Origin: Actinokineospora alba | GTDB lineage: Bacteria > Actinomycetota > Actinomycetes > Mycobacteriales > Pseudonocardiaceae | Length of the DNA stretch: 64,000 bases | Assembly: GCF_004362515.1 (NCBI RefSeq) | Contig: NZ_SNXU01000001.1 | Span: 6,758,001 to 6,822,000, forward strand | Direction of reading: 5' to 3' | Shown: positions 30,050-39,111 of the stretch, piece by piece | How positions within the stretch are numbered: the first letter of the stretch is position 1 | Layout: each line of letters starts with the position of its first letter | Notes under the pieces: model-generated | The model's input: the letters and a program-made list of their open reading frames with translations, nothing else | What the model was told of the DNA's origin: nothing | The model's database searches: none | Position numbers and translations under genes: made by a program

Positions 30050-31224
30050 GACGAGTAAGCGCTGTTCTCTTCGACGTACGCGTGGGAAAGGTCGGTGGTG
30101 AGAATCGTCCCGCTGCCCTCGCCCGCGTGCAGGTCGATCACCACGTCGATGTCGCGGCCGGTCAGGTCGGCGGCGGAGCGGTCCTCGCCCCGGCCGCCCG
30201 CGCGGCACACGGTGACGCCGTTGATGGTGATGTCGAGCTTCTGCTGGTCGAAGTCGGTCGGCGCGTTGCCCACGGCCATCGCGATGCGGCCCCAGTTGGG
30301 GTCGGAGGCGAAGAACGCGGTCTTGCACAGGTTGTCCTGGGCGACGATCCGCGCCGCGGCGAGCGCTTCGCTGTCGTTGGCGGCGCCGTTGACCGTGATC
30401 GTGACGTGCTTGGTGACGCCCTCGGCGTCGGCCTGCAACTGGGCGACCAGGTCGGCGCAGACGGCGCTGAGCGCCTCGGTGAACTCCGCCTCCGACACCG
30501 CGACGCCGGACGCGCCGGAGACCAGGAGCAGGACGGTGTCGTTGGTGGAGGTGCCGCCGTCGACGTCGAGCCGGTTGAAGGTGAACTCCACCGCGGAGCG
30601 AAGCGCGGGCTCGACGGCGGCCGGGTCGATCTGGGCGTCGGAAGTGATGACCGACAGCATCGTGGCCATGTTCGGCGCGCACATGCCCGCGCCCTTCGCG
30701 AAACCGCCGATGACCCAGCCGTCGGCGTGGGTGAACGCGGTCTGCTTCGGGACGGTGTCGGTGGTCATCACGGCGGTGGCGGCGGCGAGGCCCGCGTCGG
30801 CGCCGGAGGCCAGTTCCTTGGCGGCAAGGTCGATGCCGGAGCGGACCGCGTCCATCGGCAGCCGCTCGCCGATCAGGCCGGTGGAGCAGACGGCGACGTC
30901 GATCGCGCCGACGCCGAGGACGTCGGCGACCTTCTCGGCGGTGGCGTGGGAGTCCTGGAAGCCCTCGGGGCCGGTGCAGGCGTTGGCCCCGCCGGAGTTG
31001 AGGACGACGGCCTTGAGCTTGCCGGTGGTCAGGACCTGCTGCGACCAGAGGACGGGCGCGGCCTTGACCTTGTTGCGGGTGAACACACCGGCCGCCTGGG
31101 TCGCGGGACCGTCGTTGACGACCAGCGTCAGGTCGGGCTTGCCGTTCGCCTTGATCCCGGCGGCGACGCCCGCCGCGCGGAACCCCTGCGCCGACGCGAC
31201 GCCCTGGGCACGGTCGATGGTCAC
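30046..31224 (-). CDS. argJ: Glutamate N-acetyltransferase / ornithine acetyltransferase
   Basis: This 392-residue enzyme recycles acetyl groups from acetylornithine to glutamate and, if bifunctional, also makes N-acetylglutamate from acetyl-CoA. The self-cleavage region reads KGAGMCAPNMATML; cleavage before the Thr yields the alpha and beta chains. A Cys replaces the usual Ile two residues before APN, a conservative oddity. It overlaps argC and argB by 4 bp each. Confidence 0.96.
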   Translation of the reverse strand: MTIDRAQGVASAQGFRAAGVAAGIKANGKPDLTLVVNDGPATQAAGVFTRNKVKAAPVLWSQQVLTTGKLKAVVLNSGGANACTGPEGFQDSHATAEKVADVLGVGAIDVAVCSTGLIGERLPMDAVRSGIDLAAKELASGADAGLAAATAVMTTDTVPKQTAFTHADGWVIGGFAKGAGMCAPNMATMLSVITSDAQIDPAAVEPALRSAVEFTFNRLDVDGGTSTNDTVLLLVSGASGVAVSEAEFTEALSAVCADLVAQLQADAEGVTKHVTITVNGAANDSEALAAARIVAQDNLCKTAFFASDPNWGRIAMAVGNAPTDFDQQKLDITINGVTVCRAGGRGEDRSAADLTGRDIDVVIDLHAGEGSGTILTTDLSHAYVEENSAYSS

Positions 31225-32237
31225 GGTGCGACTCCCACAGTGGACAGGCCGGTGGTCTCCGGCAGGCCGAGCGCGATGTTCATGGACTGCACGGCGGCGC
31301 CCGCCGTGCCCTTGGTGAGGTTGTCGATGGCGGCGACGACCACGAGCCTGCCGAGGTCGGCGTCGACGGTGACCTGCAGCTGCACGGCGTTGGAGCCGAG
31401 CACCGCGGCCGTGGTGGGCCAGCGGCCCTCGGGGAGCAGGTGGACGAACGGCTCGTCGGCGTACGCCTTCTCGTAGGCGCCGCGCACGTCGGCGGCCGGG
31501 TCGATCAGCTGGGCGCTGCAGGTGGCGAGGATGCCGCGCGGGAGCGGGGCGAGGACCGGCGTGAACGAGACGGCGACCAGCTTGCCCGCCGCGGCGCTGA
31601 GGTTCTGGGTGATCTCCGGGGTGTGCCGGTGGGCGCCGCCGACGCCGTAGGCGCTGAGCGATCCCATGACCTCGGAGCCGAGCAGGTTGGGCTTGAGGCT
31701 CTTGCCCGCGCCGGACGTGCCGGACACGGCGACCACGACGACCTCGGGCTCGACCAGCGCCATCGCGGGGGCGAGGGCGAGGGAGCTGACGGTCGGATAG
31801 CAGCCGGGGACGGCGACCCGGGTCGCGTGGCGCAGGTTCTCGCGGGCGCCGGGGAGTTCGGGCAGGCCGTAGGGCCAGTGGCCCGCGTAGTCGCCGCCGT
31901 ACCAGCGGTCCCAGGCGTCGGCGTCGGTCAGCCGGTGGTCGGCGCCGCAGTCGACTACGAGGACACCCGCGTCGAGCTGGGCGGCGATGGCGGCGGAGTG
32001 GCCGTGGGGCAGGGCGAGGAAGACGACGTCGTGTCCGGCGAGGACCTCGGCGGTGGTCTCCTCGAGGACCCGGTCGGCCAGCGGCAGCAGGTGCGGCTGG
32101 TGCTCACCGAGTTTGGACCCCGCGTTGCCACCGGCGGTGAGCGCGCCGATCTCGACGTCGGGGTGCGCGAGAAGGAGCCGAAGGAGCTCTCCCCCGGCGT
32201 ATCCGCTGGCGCCCGCGACGGCGATCCGAACGTTCAT
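31221..32237 (-). CDS. argC: N-acetyl-gamma-glutamyl-phosphate reductase
   Basis: This 338-residue NADPH-dependent reductase carries the Rossmann start VAGASGYAGGELLRLL, the catalytic Cys in VAVPGCYPT (about residue 145) and the GVGGAHRHTPEI segment. It is the first gene of argCJBDFRG(H). A promoter of the form TTGAGT-17-CATAAT ends 7 bp before the ATG, so the message is probably leaderless or nearly so. No ribosome-binding site is visible. Confidence 0.96.
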   Translation of the reverse strand: MNVRIAVAGASGYAGGELLRLLLAHPDVEIGALTAGGNAGSKLGEHQPHLLPLADRVLEETTAEVLAGHDVVFLALPHGHSAAIAAQLDAGVLVVDCGADHRLTDADAWDRWYGGDYAGHWPYGLPELPGARENLRHATRVAVPGCYPTVSSLALAPAMALVEPEVVVVAVSGTSGAGKSLKPNLLGSEVMGSLSAYGVGGAHRHTPEITQNLSAAAGKLVAVSFTPVLAPLPRGILATCSAQLIDPAADVRGAYEKAYADEPFVHLLPEGRWPTTAAVLGSNAVQLQVTVDADLGRLVVVAAIDNLTKGTAGAAVQSMNIALGLPETTGLSTVGVAP

Positions 32238-32244
32238 ACGGATG

Positions 32245-32273
32245 ATTATGCACTCTCATGCAAACTCACTCAA
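32245..32273 (-). promoter_or_regulatory. argC promoter with ARG-box-like operator
   Basis: On the minus strand TTGAGT (32273-32268) and CATAAT (32250-32245) are 17 bp apart. The spacer and -10 overlap TTTGCATGAGAGTGCATAA, which contains two TGCAT half sites like actinobacterial ARG boxes. ArgR bound there would block RNA polymerase. Transcription is predicted to start at 32237-32239, on or next to the argC ATG. Confidence 0.7.
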
Positions 32274-32372
32274 TCCGTTTCACTCGACCGTGGCGACCGC
32301 CACAGGTGGGCCGATCGGGTCAACCCGGCGAAATGGCGCTCGACCAGGGCGTCGACTCGGAAAAATGGCCGA

Positions 32373-33539
32373 ATGCGGACGCGTGGCAGAGCAGTGAGAC
32401 CCCTGCCCGGGGTCGACCAGGGCCGGTTGGCGGACCTCGTGCGCTGGGCTGAGCGGGACGAACTCGCCGCGCACGGGGTTCTCCCGTTCCACCAGGGGAT
32501 CTGGGTGTGGATCGGCCTGTGCTTGCTGGTCCGCGTCGCGTTCACTCTCTCGGCGCTGGTGACGGTGAGCGTGATGCTGGGCGGCATGGTCCATTTCGCG
32601 CCGCAGGGCAGTTGGTGGCTGTTGGCGGTCGCCGCACTGCTGGCGGGAGGGTCGTCGACCGGGGTCTGGGACTACTACCGCAACGTCTTCCACCCGACGG
32701 ACCGCAGGCTGGACTGGCTGGACCGGGTCGCCGACGAGTTCCACTCCTGGCGGGTGCCGCCCGCCCGGTTCTGGCCGCAGACCCGCCGCGAGCGCAGCGT
32801 GCTGCCCCTGCGCCTGCTCGACGCCCGCCATCCGGCGCTGGCGTGGATCCGCACGCCGCTGCACCGGTGGCTGCTGCGCGGCTTGGCCCGCGGCAATCCG
32901 CGCGTGCCGGAGGAGACGCGCTGGGACTGGGCGCGGTGGTGGGCGCGGACGCAGGAGATCCGGCACCTGCCGACCTATGTCGCGGTGGTGACGGTCCTCT
33001 TCATCGTGATCAGTCTGCTGCTGTCCCGCGCGGGCTGGATCCGGGTCGACGGGAGCCTGCTGCGGTCCCGGACGGAGGGGCTGGCGGCTTTCCTCAGCTC
33101 CGACCCCGCCGTTGCCAGTGGCCTGGTGCCGCTCCTGGAAGGCGCGGTGCTGGGGTTCGACACGCTGCGGGACTACCTGTGGCAGATCGTGGACACGATC
33201 CCGCTGCTCGGCCTGTCGGACGTGTTCTGGCTCGACCGCCCGAAGACCTACGGGTCCGATCCGGTGCAGAGCGCGCTGGTGTTGCTGTTCCGCGGGTTGA
33301 TGTTCGCACCCGCGATCGCCTATGTCGTCTATCTGTTCCGGAGTCAGGACCGGATTGTGCTGCGCAGGCCGTCCTCCGCCGGTCCGGTCGAGCGGGCCGT
33401 GGTCGCGGTGCTGCACCGGCGGGGGCTGACGACGCTCCCCGGTGATGACGCGGTCCTGCTGGAGGTGGGGCGGTCACTGGGCGAGCGGGACGCGGACGCG
33501 GTGGTGCGGGCGTTGGTTTCAGAGCAGGCGTCAACTTGA
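32373..33539 (+). CDS. Membrane protein of unknown function
   Basis: A protein of about 388 residues with two closely spaced N-terminal membrane helices (around WVWIGLCLLVRVAFTLSALV and WWLLAVAALLAGG), one central helix (YVAVVTVLFIVISLLL) and one C-terminal helix (LMFAPAIAYVVYLF). A cytoplasmic Arg/Trp-rich segment lies between the second and third. I recognise no family. The ATG at 32373 and GTG at 32394 are both possible starts; neither has a good ribosome site. It is divergent from argC and overlaps the 3' end of the next, convergent gene by 9 bp. Confidence 0.7.
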   Translation: MRTRGRAVRPLPGVDQGRLADLVRWAERDELAAHGVLPFHQGIWVWIGLCLLVRVAFTLSALVTVSVMLGGMVHFAPQGSWWLLAVAALLAGGSSTGVWDYYRNVFHPTDRRLDWLDRVADEFHSWRVPPARFWPQTRRERSVLPLRLLDARHPALAWIRTPLHRWLLRGLARGNPRVPEETRWDWARWWARTQEIRHLPTYVAVVTVLFIVISLLLSRAGWIRVDGSLLRSRTEGLAAFLSSDPAVASGLVPLLEGAVLGFDTLRDYLWQIVDTIPLLGLSDVFWLDRPKTYGSDPVQSALVLLFRGLMFAPAIAYVVYLFRSQDRIVLRRPSSAGPVERAVVAVLHRRGLTTLPGDDAVLLEVGRSLGERDADAVVRALVSEQAST

Positions 33540-35126
33540 CGGGCGGACGCGGTTCTCGGGGTTGTCGTCGAACGGTGGGTCGAGGTGGAACCGCAGTTTC
33601 ATTCCGGCGTGGCGGTCGCCTTGTCGCGCGCGGTGGGCGAGTTCGGTGAAGTGACCCCGTTCCAAGAGGACCTCGGCCAGGCGCCACCGGCCGCGGCCGG
33701 TGCGGTCGACGAAGTCGCGCAGTTCGTCCTCTCGTCCCGCTTCGGCGAGGTGGTTGGTCCAGGCATCCACGGCGAAGGGGAGGTCGGCCTCGGCGCGGGC
33801 GCGGAGTTCGTCTTCGCGGCCTAGAGCCGACAGGAAGCGGCCGAAGCGCTGGCGGGCATGGTCGTGGTCGAGATCGCGGAATTGGTCTATGTCCTGGCTT
33901 TCGACCAGTCGGTCCATCCATCGGTGCAGGGCGGTGAGGTCTCCTGCCTTCGCGCGGGCGCTGAGGGTGTCGTCGTCGGGGAGGGTGGCGGCGAGGAAGC
34001 TCGCGGCGTAGGTGTCTCCGGCCTCGGCGCGGGCGCGCAGGTCTTCGTGGCGGCCCTGGGTGTGCAGCAGGTGGTCGAGTTTGCGGGCGGCGGTGTCGTC
34101 GCCCGCGTCGGCACGGGCGCGGAGGGCGTCCTCGTCGCCGCGGGCGGCCAGGATCTCCGCCAGTTTGCTCGCGGCGTAGCCGTTGCCCGCGTCGGCCAGT
34201 GCGGCGAGTTCGGTTTCCTGGCCTAGGCGGACGTGGAGACCCACGAGTTCGCTGCGAGCCCTCGAGTCGCCCGCTTCGGTGAGCGTGCGCAGTTCGTCCG
34301 CGCGGCCGAGGACGCCGAGCAGGTCGATGACGCGAATGCGGGCGAGTTCGCCGTCGACCTCGCGCAGGTCGTCCACGCGGCGCTGGGTGTACAGGAGGGT
34401 GATCAGGCCGTCGCGGGCTTCCTGTTCGCCGGCGGCGAGGCGTTGGCGGAGTTCGGTTTCCAAGCCCTGCTTCGCGAGGAGCGACGCCAGGCGTTCCCGG
34501 AAACGGCGGTTGGAGAAACCTGGTCTCGCGCCCGCGCGGGCGACATCGGTGGCGTCCTCGATCTCGCCCGCGTCGACCAGGACTGTGATCAGTTGCTCGG
34601 CCGCGTAGCGGTCTTCGGCGAGTGTGCGGAGTTCGGTGATCGCCGCGTGTCGGACGAGATGGTCGACCTCCAGGCGGCGGGCCCGGGAGTCGCCCGCGTG
34701 CGCTCGGGTGCGCAGTTCGTCGATGAGGCCGTGGTCGGCCAGCAGTTGGGGCAATGCCCCGATCGCGGGCGCGTGACCCGCGTCGGCGAGTAGGCGCACC
34801 TCGTCCACTTCGTCGCGCGCGACCAGGATGCCGACAAGGGCGTGCATCGCCTGCTGCGACTCGGCGGCGAGTGCGCGCAGGTCGTCGAGGCGGCCTTGTT
34901 TCGCCAGGACCCGGGACAGCGGGCCATACGCACCCCGGGCGCGGAGGTCGTCGGTGCGTTCGAGGAGTTCGAGGAGCTGGATCCAGAGCCGGGCGGACGT
35001 CGGGTCGCCGCTGTCCGCCCGGTCGCGGAGTTCGTCGAAGAGGCCGTGGGTGATCAGCAGGCCGGGCAGTTCGCGCTGGGCTGCCCGGTCGCCCGCGTCA
35101 GCACGCCCGCGGACCTCGTCGATCAC
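33531..35126 (-). CDS. Alpha-solenoid repeat protein of unknown function
   Basis: This 531-residue protein is built almost entirely of degenerate helical repeats of about 30-35 residues with the pattern 'hEL/RxxADAGDxxAxxxLxxLLxxxGxxDELR' (for example ADSGDPTSARL, ADAGDDTAARK and AEAGDTYAASF). Such repeats form TPR- or HEAT-like superhelices in actinobacterial proteins; they usually mediate protein contacts. There is no signal peptide and no enzymatic motif. The start overlaps the O-methyltransferase stop by 4 bp, suggesting coexpression with it. Confidence 0.8.
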   Translation of the reverse strand: MIDEVRGRADAGDRAAQRELPGLLITHGLFDELRDRADSGDPTSARLWIQLLELLERTDDLRARGAYGPLSRVLAKQGRLDDLRALAAESQQAMHALVGILVARDEVDEVRLLADAGHAPAIGALPQLLADHGLIDELRTRAHAGDSRARRLEVDHLVRHAAITELRTLAEDRYAAEQLITVLVDAGEIEDATDVARAGARPGFSNRRFRERLASLLAKQGLETELRQRLAAGEQEARDGLITLLYTQRRVDDLREVDGELARIRVIDLLGVLGRADELRTLTEAGDSRARSELVGLHVRLGQETELAALADAGNGYAASKLAEILAARGDEDALRARADAGDDTAARKLDHLLHTQGRHEDLRARAEAGDTYAASFLAATLPDDDTLSARAKAGDLTALHRWMDRLVESQDIDQFRDLDHDHARQRFGRFLSALGREDELRARAEADLPFAVDAWTNHLAEAGREDELRDFVDRTGRGRWRLAEVLLERGHFTELAHRARQGDRHAGMKLRFHLDPPFDDNPENRVRPSS

Positions 35127-35770
35127 TTCTTGCGGGCGAGGGTCACGCCGTCACGCAGCGGGAGCATGACGCTGTCGACGCGGTCGTCGGCGACGACGAT
35201 GTCGTTGATCTGGCGGATCGCGATGTCAGCGGGCTCCTGGGCGGAGTCGTCGACCACGCGGCCGGAGCGCAGGACGTTGTCGAGGGCGATGACGCCGCCG
35301 GGGCGCAGGCGCGGGACCAGTTCGGCGTAGTAGTCCGGGTAGCCCTGCTTGTCGGCGTCGACGAAGGCGAAGTCGATCACCGGGTCGGCGGGCAGGGCGC
35401 GCAGGGTCTCGATGGCGGGGGCGATGCGCAGGTCGATGCGGTCGGTGAGGCCCGCGCGCTCCCAGTACTTGCGGGCGATCGAGGTCCATTCCTCGCTGAC
35501 GTCGCAGGCGATCAGCCTGCCGCCATCGGTCAGGCCGCGGGCCACGCAGATCGAGGAGTAGCCGGTGAAGACCCCGACCTCGACGGCGTACTTCGCGCCG
35601 AGCATGCGCACCAGCATGGTGAAGAACTCGCCCTCGTCGTGCGAGATCTGCATGACGGCCGCGTCCGGGTACGCCTCGACGGTCTCGGCGGCGAGGTCCC
35701 GCAAAACATCGTCCGCGGGGGTGGAGTGGGCCAGCAGGTAGTCGCTGATGGCGGGATTGAGGATGTCCAT
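35123..35770 (-). CDS. SAM-dependent O-methyltransferase (class I, CCoAOMT-like)
   Basis: About 215 residues. The SAM loop VEVGVFTGYSSICVA, the DVSEEWTSIARKYWERAG acidic strand, FVDADKQGYPDYY and ALDNVLRSGRV are typical of metal-dependent catechol or caffeoyl-CoA-type O-methyltransferases. The acceptor is unknown. I favour the ATG at 35770; a TTG at 35782 directly abuts the ansA stop. It sits between ansA and the repeat protein. Confidence 0.88.
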   Translation of the reverse strand: MDILNPAISDYLLAHSTPADDVLRDLAAETVEAYPDAAVMQISHDEGEFFTMLVRMLGAKYAVEVGVFTGYSSICVARGLTDGGRLIACDVSEEWTSIARKYWERAGLTDRIDLRIAPAIETLRALPADPVIDFAFVDADKQGYPDYYAELVPRLRPGGVIALDNVLRSGRVVDDSAQEPADIAIRQINDIVVADDRVDSVMLPLRDGVTLARKK

Positions 35771-35782
35771 GCCGCCATTCAA

Positions 35783-36766
35783 CTACCGATAGAGCTCGAA
35801 CGTCGCGCCGATTTGATCGCGGTCGGCGCCGTCTGCGAGGAGGAGTTGCAGCAGGATGCGGGCCTTCGCCGGGTCGAGGAAGCCCGCGTGGATGAGGCCG
35901 CGGTCGAACAGGTCGCGCTCGGAACCCGGGTAGCCGTAGGTGGCGCGCAGGACCGAGCCGGAGCCGGTTCGACTGGCGAGGACCACGGGTACGCGCTGGG
36001 CGAACTCGGCGACCAGCGGGACCATGCCCGCGGGAACGTGGCCCGCGCCCAGGCCGGCGATGACGATGCCGTCGAAGGCGTCGCCCGCGCGGCGCAGGAG
36101 TTCGCCGTCGTCGCCGAGGGTCACGGTGACCAGGGCGACGCGGAGCGCGGAGATCTTGTCGGTGGCGGGCAGGACCAGGTCGATGCGCGGGGTGCCGCGC
36201 AGGCGGGGTTCGCCTTCGACGATGAGGCCGAGGGGGCCGAAACCCGGGGAGACGAACGCGCCGGTGCTGCTGGTGTGGCTCTTGCGGACGAAGCGGGCGC
36301 CGTGGACCTCGTCGGACATGACGACCAGGCAGCCGAGGCCGCGGGCGTCGGTCGCGAGGGCCACGCGGATGGCGGCGTAGAGGTTGGCCGGGCCGTCGGC
36401 GCCCGCGGAGGCGGGGGCGCGCATGGCGCCGGTGACGACGACGGGGGCCGGGCTGTCGATGGTGAGGTCGAGGAAGAGGGCGGTCTCCTCGATGGTGTCG
36501 GTGCCGTGGGTGACGACGACGCCGGTGGCGCCGTTGGCGAGTTCCTCGCGCACGGCGTGGCTCAGGGCGGTGAGGTCGTCGAAGCCCAGCGATGGGCTGG
36601 GCAGGGAGCGCAGGGTGCTGGCGGTGAGGTCGACGCCGAGGTCGGCCAGGCCGGGGACGGCGGCGACCAGTTCGTCGGCGCCGAGCGCGGGGATGATCCC
36701 GCCGCTCGCGCTGGGGGCCATGGCGATGGTTCCGCCCATGGCGATGATGGCCACACGAGGCCGCAC
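35783..36766 (-). CDS. ansA: L-asparaginase
   Basis: This 327-residue enzyme hydrolyses asparagine to aspartate and ammonia. The first catalytic Thr lies in MGGTIAM (residues 10-16) and the second Thr-Asp pair in VVTHGTDTIEETA. The start is the GTG at 36766 with GGAGG just upstream; there is no signal peptide, so it is probably cytoplasmic. About 60 nt upstream of the start begins a leader element shared with argH. Confidence 0.92.
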   Translation of the reverse strand: MRPRVAIIAMGGTIAMAPSASGGIIPALGADELVAAVPGLADLGVDLTASTLRSLPSPSLGFDDLTALSHAVREELANGATGVVVTHGTDTIEETALFLDLTIDSPAPVVVTGAMRAPASAGADGPANLYAAIRVALATDARGLGCLVVMSDEVHGARFVRKSHTSSTGAFVSPGFGPLGLIVEGEPRLRGTPRIDLVLPATDKISALRVALVTVTLGDDGELLRRAGDAFDGIVIAGLGAGHVPAGMVPLVAEFAQRVPVVLASRTGSGSVLRATYGYPGSERDLFDRGLIHAGFLDPAKARILLQLLLADGADRDQIGATFELYR

Positions 36767-36825
36767 GATTCCTCCACGACGTTGAACAGGGACTTGAGGC
36801 CGCGCGAAACCCACTTCGTCGCGCT

Positions 36826-36908
36826 GATTTCGCGCCTTACCGGGAGTAAATACCCCACCCTCCACGGGGGCGCCGCCCTTGGCCAGTCTATCGGTGCTGG
36901 TGGGGCGG
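36826..36908 (-). promoter_or_regulatory. Shared leader element, copy B (upstream of ansA)
   Basis: This copy aligns with 25153-25233. The 20-nt identical core is 36875-36894 and includes TAGACT on the minus strand. It also has a C4/G4 hairpin and a small hairpin at 36837-36849 (TTAC/GTAA), followed by GCGAAATC. A second weaker block of similarity (GTTGTCCACACC on the minus strand) lies about 40 nt further upstream in both copies. Confidence 0.6.
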
Positions 36909-37180
36909 GGGTAGGGATGCGGGTTGGGGTGTGGACAACTGGCGCGGATGGGGGCCGATGGTGGGGTGGATGTGGATAACCCGTGGGGCACGGTTGCCTG
37001 GAAGGTGCGGCAGTGGTAGCCACGGGCCTCGGGGACGCGGGCGCGTTGGCGCGTCGGGAACGCGGGCGCTTGGGCGCGTAGGCGGGTGGACGCTTGGGGA
37101 ACGCGGGCGCTTGGGCGCGTAGGCGGGTGGGCGCTTGGGGAACGTGGGCGCGTTGGCGCGACCAAGGTGGACCACGTCGG
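36909..37180. other. GC-rich intergenic DNA between the flavoprotein gene and ansA
   Basis: No gene is supported here. It holds G-rich sequence upstream of the ansA leader and, at 37031-37160, a tandem repeat described separately. Confidence 0.7.
37031..37160. repeat. 41-bp tandem repeat, noncoding
   Basis: Two nearly identical units (37058-37098 and 37099-37139, GAACGCGGGCGCTTGGGCGC...) are flanked by partial units on both sides. The 41-bp period is not a multiple of three and spans the gap after the flavoprotein stop, so it is noncoding. It is a plausible variable-number repeat. Confidence 0.85.
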
Positions 37181-37684
37181 TCAGGGGTTGCCCAGGAGGT
37201 CGAGCAGTGGGGTCCAGGGATCTCCCACAGCGGCGTCGGAGATGTGGGCGCCTGCGGCGGTCAGGGTGTCGAGGTGGGACTGCCAGCGGGGGTGGGCGCG
37301 CTGCGCCGGGTCGGCTTGGGGGCGGATGACCACGCGGACGCCGGGGGTACCCAGGGCCTCGCCCAGCGCGGTGAGGGCCTGGTTGTCGGCGATGCCCAAC
37401 GCCAGCTTGGCCAAGGAGTTGGCTGTTGCCGGGACGAAGAGGAAAGCGTCCGGGGTCGGGTAGGGCTTGGGGTGCGACGGGAGGCGACCGGTGCTGCGCA
37501 GCGGCAACTCGGTGAGGGCCTGCAACCGCGGGGTCTCCCCCACCGCGTCCATCCAGCGGGCCGCGGTGGGGGTCAGGGTGATCGCCAGGCGCCAGCCCGC
37601 TTTGGCGGCGGGCTCGGCGATCTCGACCCGTAAGCGCTGGTCGACGCCATAGCCCGCCGCCGCGACGAGGCCCAGGGTCTTCAT
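37181..37684 (-). CDS. Flavoprotein-family protein (HFCD fold)
   Basis: This 167-residue protein resembles homo-oligomeric flavin-containing Cys decarboxylase-like flavoproteins: LGLVAAAGYGVDQRLRVEI at the start, ITLTPTAARWMD, and a central LFVPATANSLAKLALGIADNQ. The substrate and exact reaction are unknown. The Ser in TANS would line the FMN site. The start overlaps the rsmB stop by 4 bp, so it is the last gene of the def-fmt-rsmB transcript. Confidence 0.82.
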   Translation of the reverse strand: MKTLGLVAAAGYGVDQRLRVEIAEPAAKAGWRLAITLTPTAARWMDAVGETPRLQALTELPLRSTGRLPSHPKPYPTPDAFLFVPATANSLAKLALGIADNQALTALGEALGTPGVRVVIRPQADPAQRAHPRWQSHLDTLTAAGAHISDAAVGDPWTPLLDLLGNP

Positions 37685-39111
37685 CGCCGGAGCAGGGCGC
37701 AGAACATGGCGTCGGTGCCGTGGCGGTGCGGCCAGAGCTGCACGTACGGGCCGTCACCCAAGTCCGGCACGTCCGGGAAGTACTCGCGCGCGTCGATCGG
37801 GGTGACGCCGGTGCGGCGGACCACGTCGGAGACCACGCCGATCGTTTCGGCCAGGTGCGGGGAACACACCACGTAGGCCACGACACCGCCCGGCCGGACC
37901 AGGTTCAGCGCGCTCGTCAACAGAGCGCTCTGCAAACGGGTCAGGTCGCCGACATCCGAGGGCTGCCTGCGCCAGCGGGCTTCCGGCCTGCGCCGCAGGG
38001 CACCGAGTCCGGTGCAGGGCGCGTCGACGAGGACGCGGTCGTAGGAGCCCACTTCCAGGCCCGGGGACCGGCCGTCGGCGACGTGGATCTTGACCGGCAG
38101 GCCCGACGTGATGCGCTCGATGAGCTTCGCGCGGTGCGGGGCCTTCTCCACGGCGTCAAGGGTTCCCGCGTTGATCGCGGCGAGGGCGCCCAGCAGCGCC
38201 GCCTTGCCGCCGGGACCGGCGCACAGGTCGAGCCAGCGCAGGTCGGAGCCCTCGACCTCGGGCCGGGTCAGGGCGAGCGCACACAGCTGACTGCCCTCGT
38301 CCTGCACGCCCGCGAGCTTCTCCTTGACCGGGTCGAGGTCGCCCGGGTCGCCCGCGCCCGCGTCGAGGCGGACGCCGTAGGGCGAGTACGGGGCGACGTC
38401 GCCGCCGGTCATCGCGGCCAGTTCCTCCGCGCTGACCTCGCCCGGGCGGGCGACGAGGTGCACGGCGGGACGCTCGTCGTCGGCGCGCAGAGCATCCGAC
38501 AGTTCTTCGCCGGTGGTGCCGAGGGCGTCGGCGAAGGCGCGGGCGATCCAGCGCGGGTGGGCGTTGCGGGCGGCGAGGTTGCCGACCGGGTCCTCCGTGG
38601 CGTCGGGGGCGAGCTGGTCGAGCCAGGCGCTCTCGTCCTTCTCCGACACCTTGCGCAGCACGGCGTTGACGAAGCCCGTGGGCCGCGGGCCCTGGTCCGC
38701 GCGCACCATGTCCACAGTGGACGCGACGGCGGCGTGGGCCGGGATGCGGGTGCGCAGCAGCTGATAAGTGCCCAACCGCAGCGAGTCGAGCAGGAAAGGC
38801 TCCACTTTGGACAGCGGGCGGTCGATGCACTCGGCGAGGATGTCGTCGATGAGACCCATCGCGCGGCAGGTGCCGTAGGTCAGTTCGGTGGCCAGCGCGG
38901 CGTCGCGGCCGGAGATGCGGCGGTCGCGCAGCAGCTTGGGCAGCACGAGGTTGGCGTACGCGTCGTCGGCGCGCACGGCGCGCAGCGTGTCCAGCGCGGC
39001 CCGGCGGGCCGGGTCCTCGGTCGGGGGACGCTCGGGCGTGTCCGGCCTGCGCGGCGGTCGCGCGCGGCCCGGTCGTGATGGCCGATGCGCTCGTTTGCCT
39101 GGCTGCGTCAC
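37681..39111 (-). CDS. rsmB: 16S rRNA (cytosine-C5) methyltransferase RsmB/Fmu
   Basis: The GTG start at 39111 overlaps the fmt stop by 4 bp (GTGA) and yields 476 residues. A basic N-terminal tail precedes a NusB-like RNA-binding domain (ARRAALDTLRAVRADDAYANLVL...). The C-terminal methyltransferase domain follows, with LDLCAGPGGKAALLGAL, VDAPCTGLGALRRRPEARWR and the catalytic Cys in YVVCSPHLAET. The residue before that Cys is Val where Thr is usual. It methylates C967 of 16S rRNA in E. coli. Confidence 0.94.
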   Translation of the reverse strand: MTQPGKRAHRPSRPGRARPPRRPDTPERPPTEDPARRAALDTLRAVRADDAYANLVLPKLLRDRRISGRDAALATELTYGTCRAMGLIDDILAECIDRPLSKVEPFLLDSLRLGTYQLLRTRIPAHAAVASTVDMVRADQGPRPTGFVNAVLRKVSEKDESAWLDQLAPDATEDPVGNLAARNAHPRWIARAFADALGTTGEELSDALRADDERPAVHLVARPGEVSAEELAAMTGGDVAPYSPYGVRLDAGAGDPGDLDPVKEKLAGVQDEGSQLCALALTRPEVEGSDLRWLDLCAGPGGKAALLGALAAINAGTLDAVEKAPHRAKLIERITSGLPVKIHVADGRSPGLEVGSYDRVLVDAPCTGLGALRRRPEARWRRQPSDVGDLTRLQSALLTSALNLVRPGGVVAYVVCSPHLAETIGVVSDVVRRTGVTPIDAREYFPDVPDLGDGPYVQLWPHRHGTDAMFCALLRR

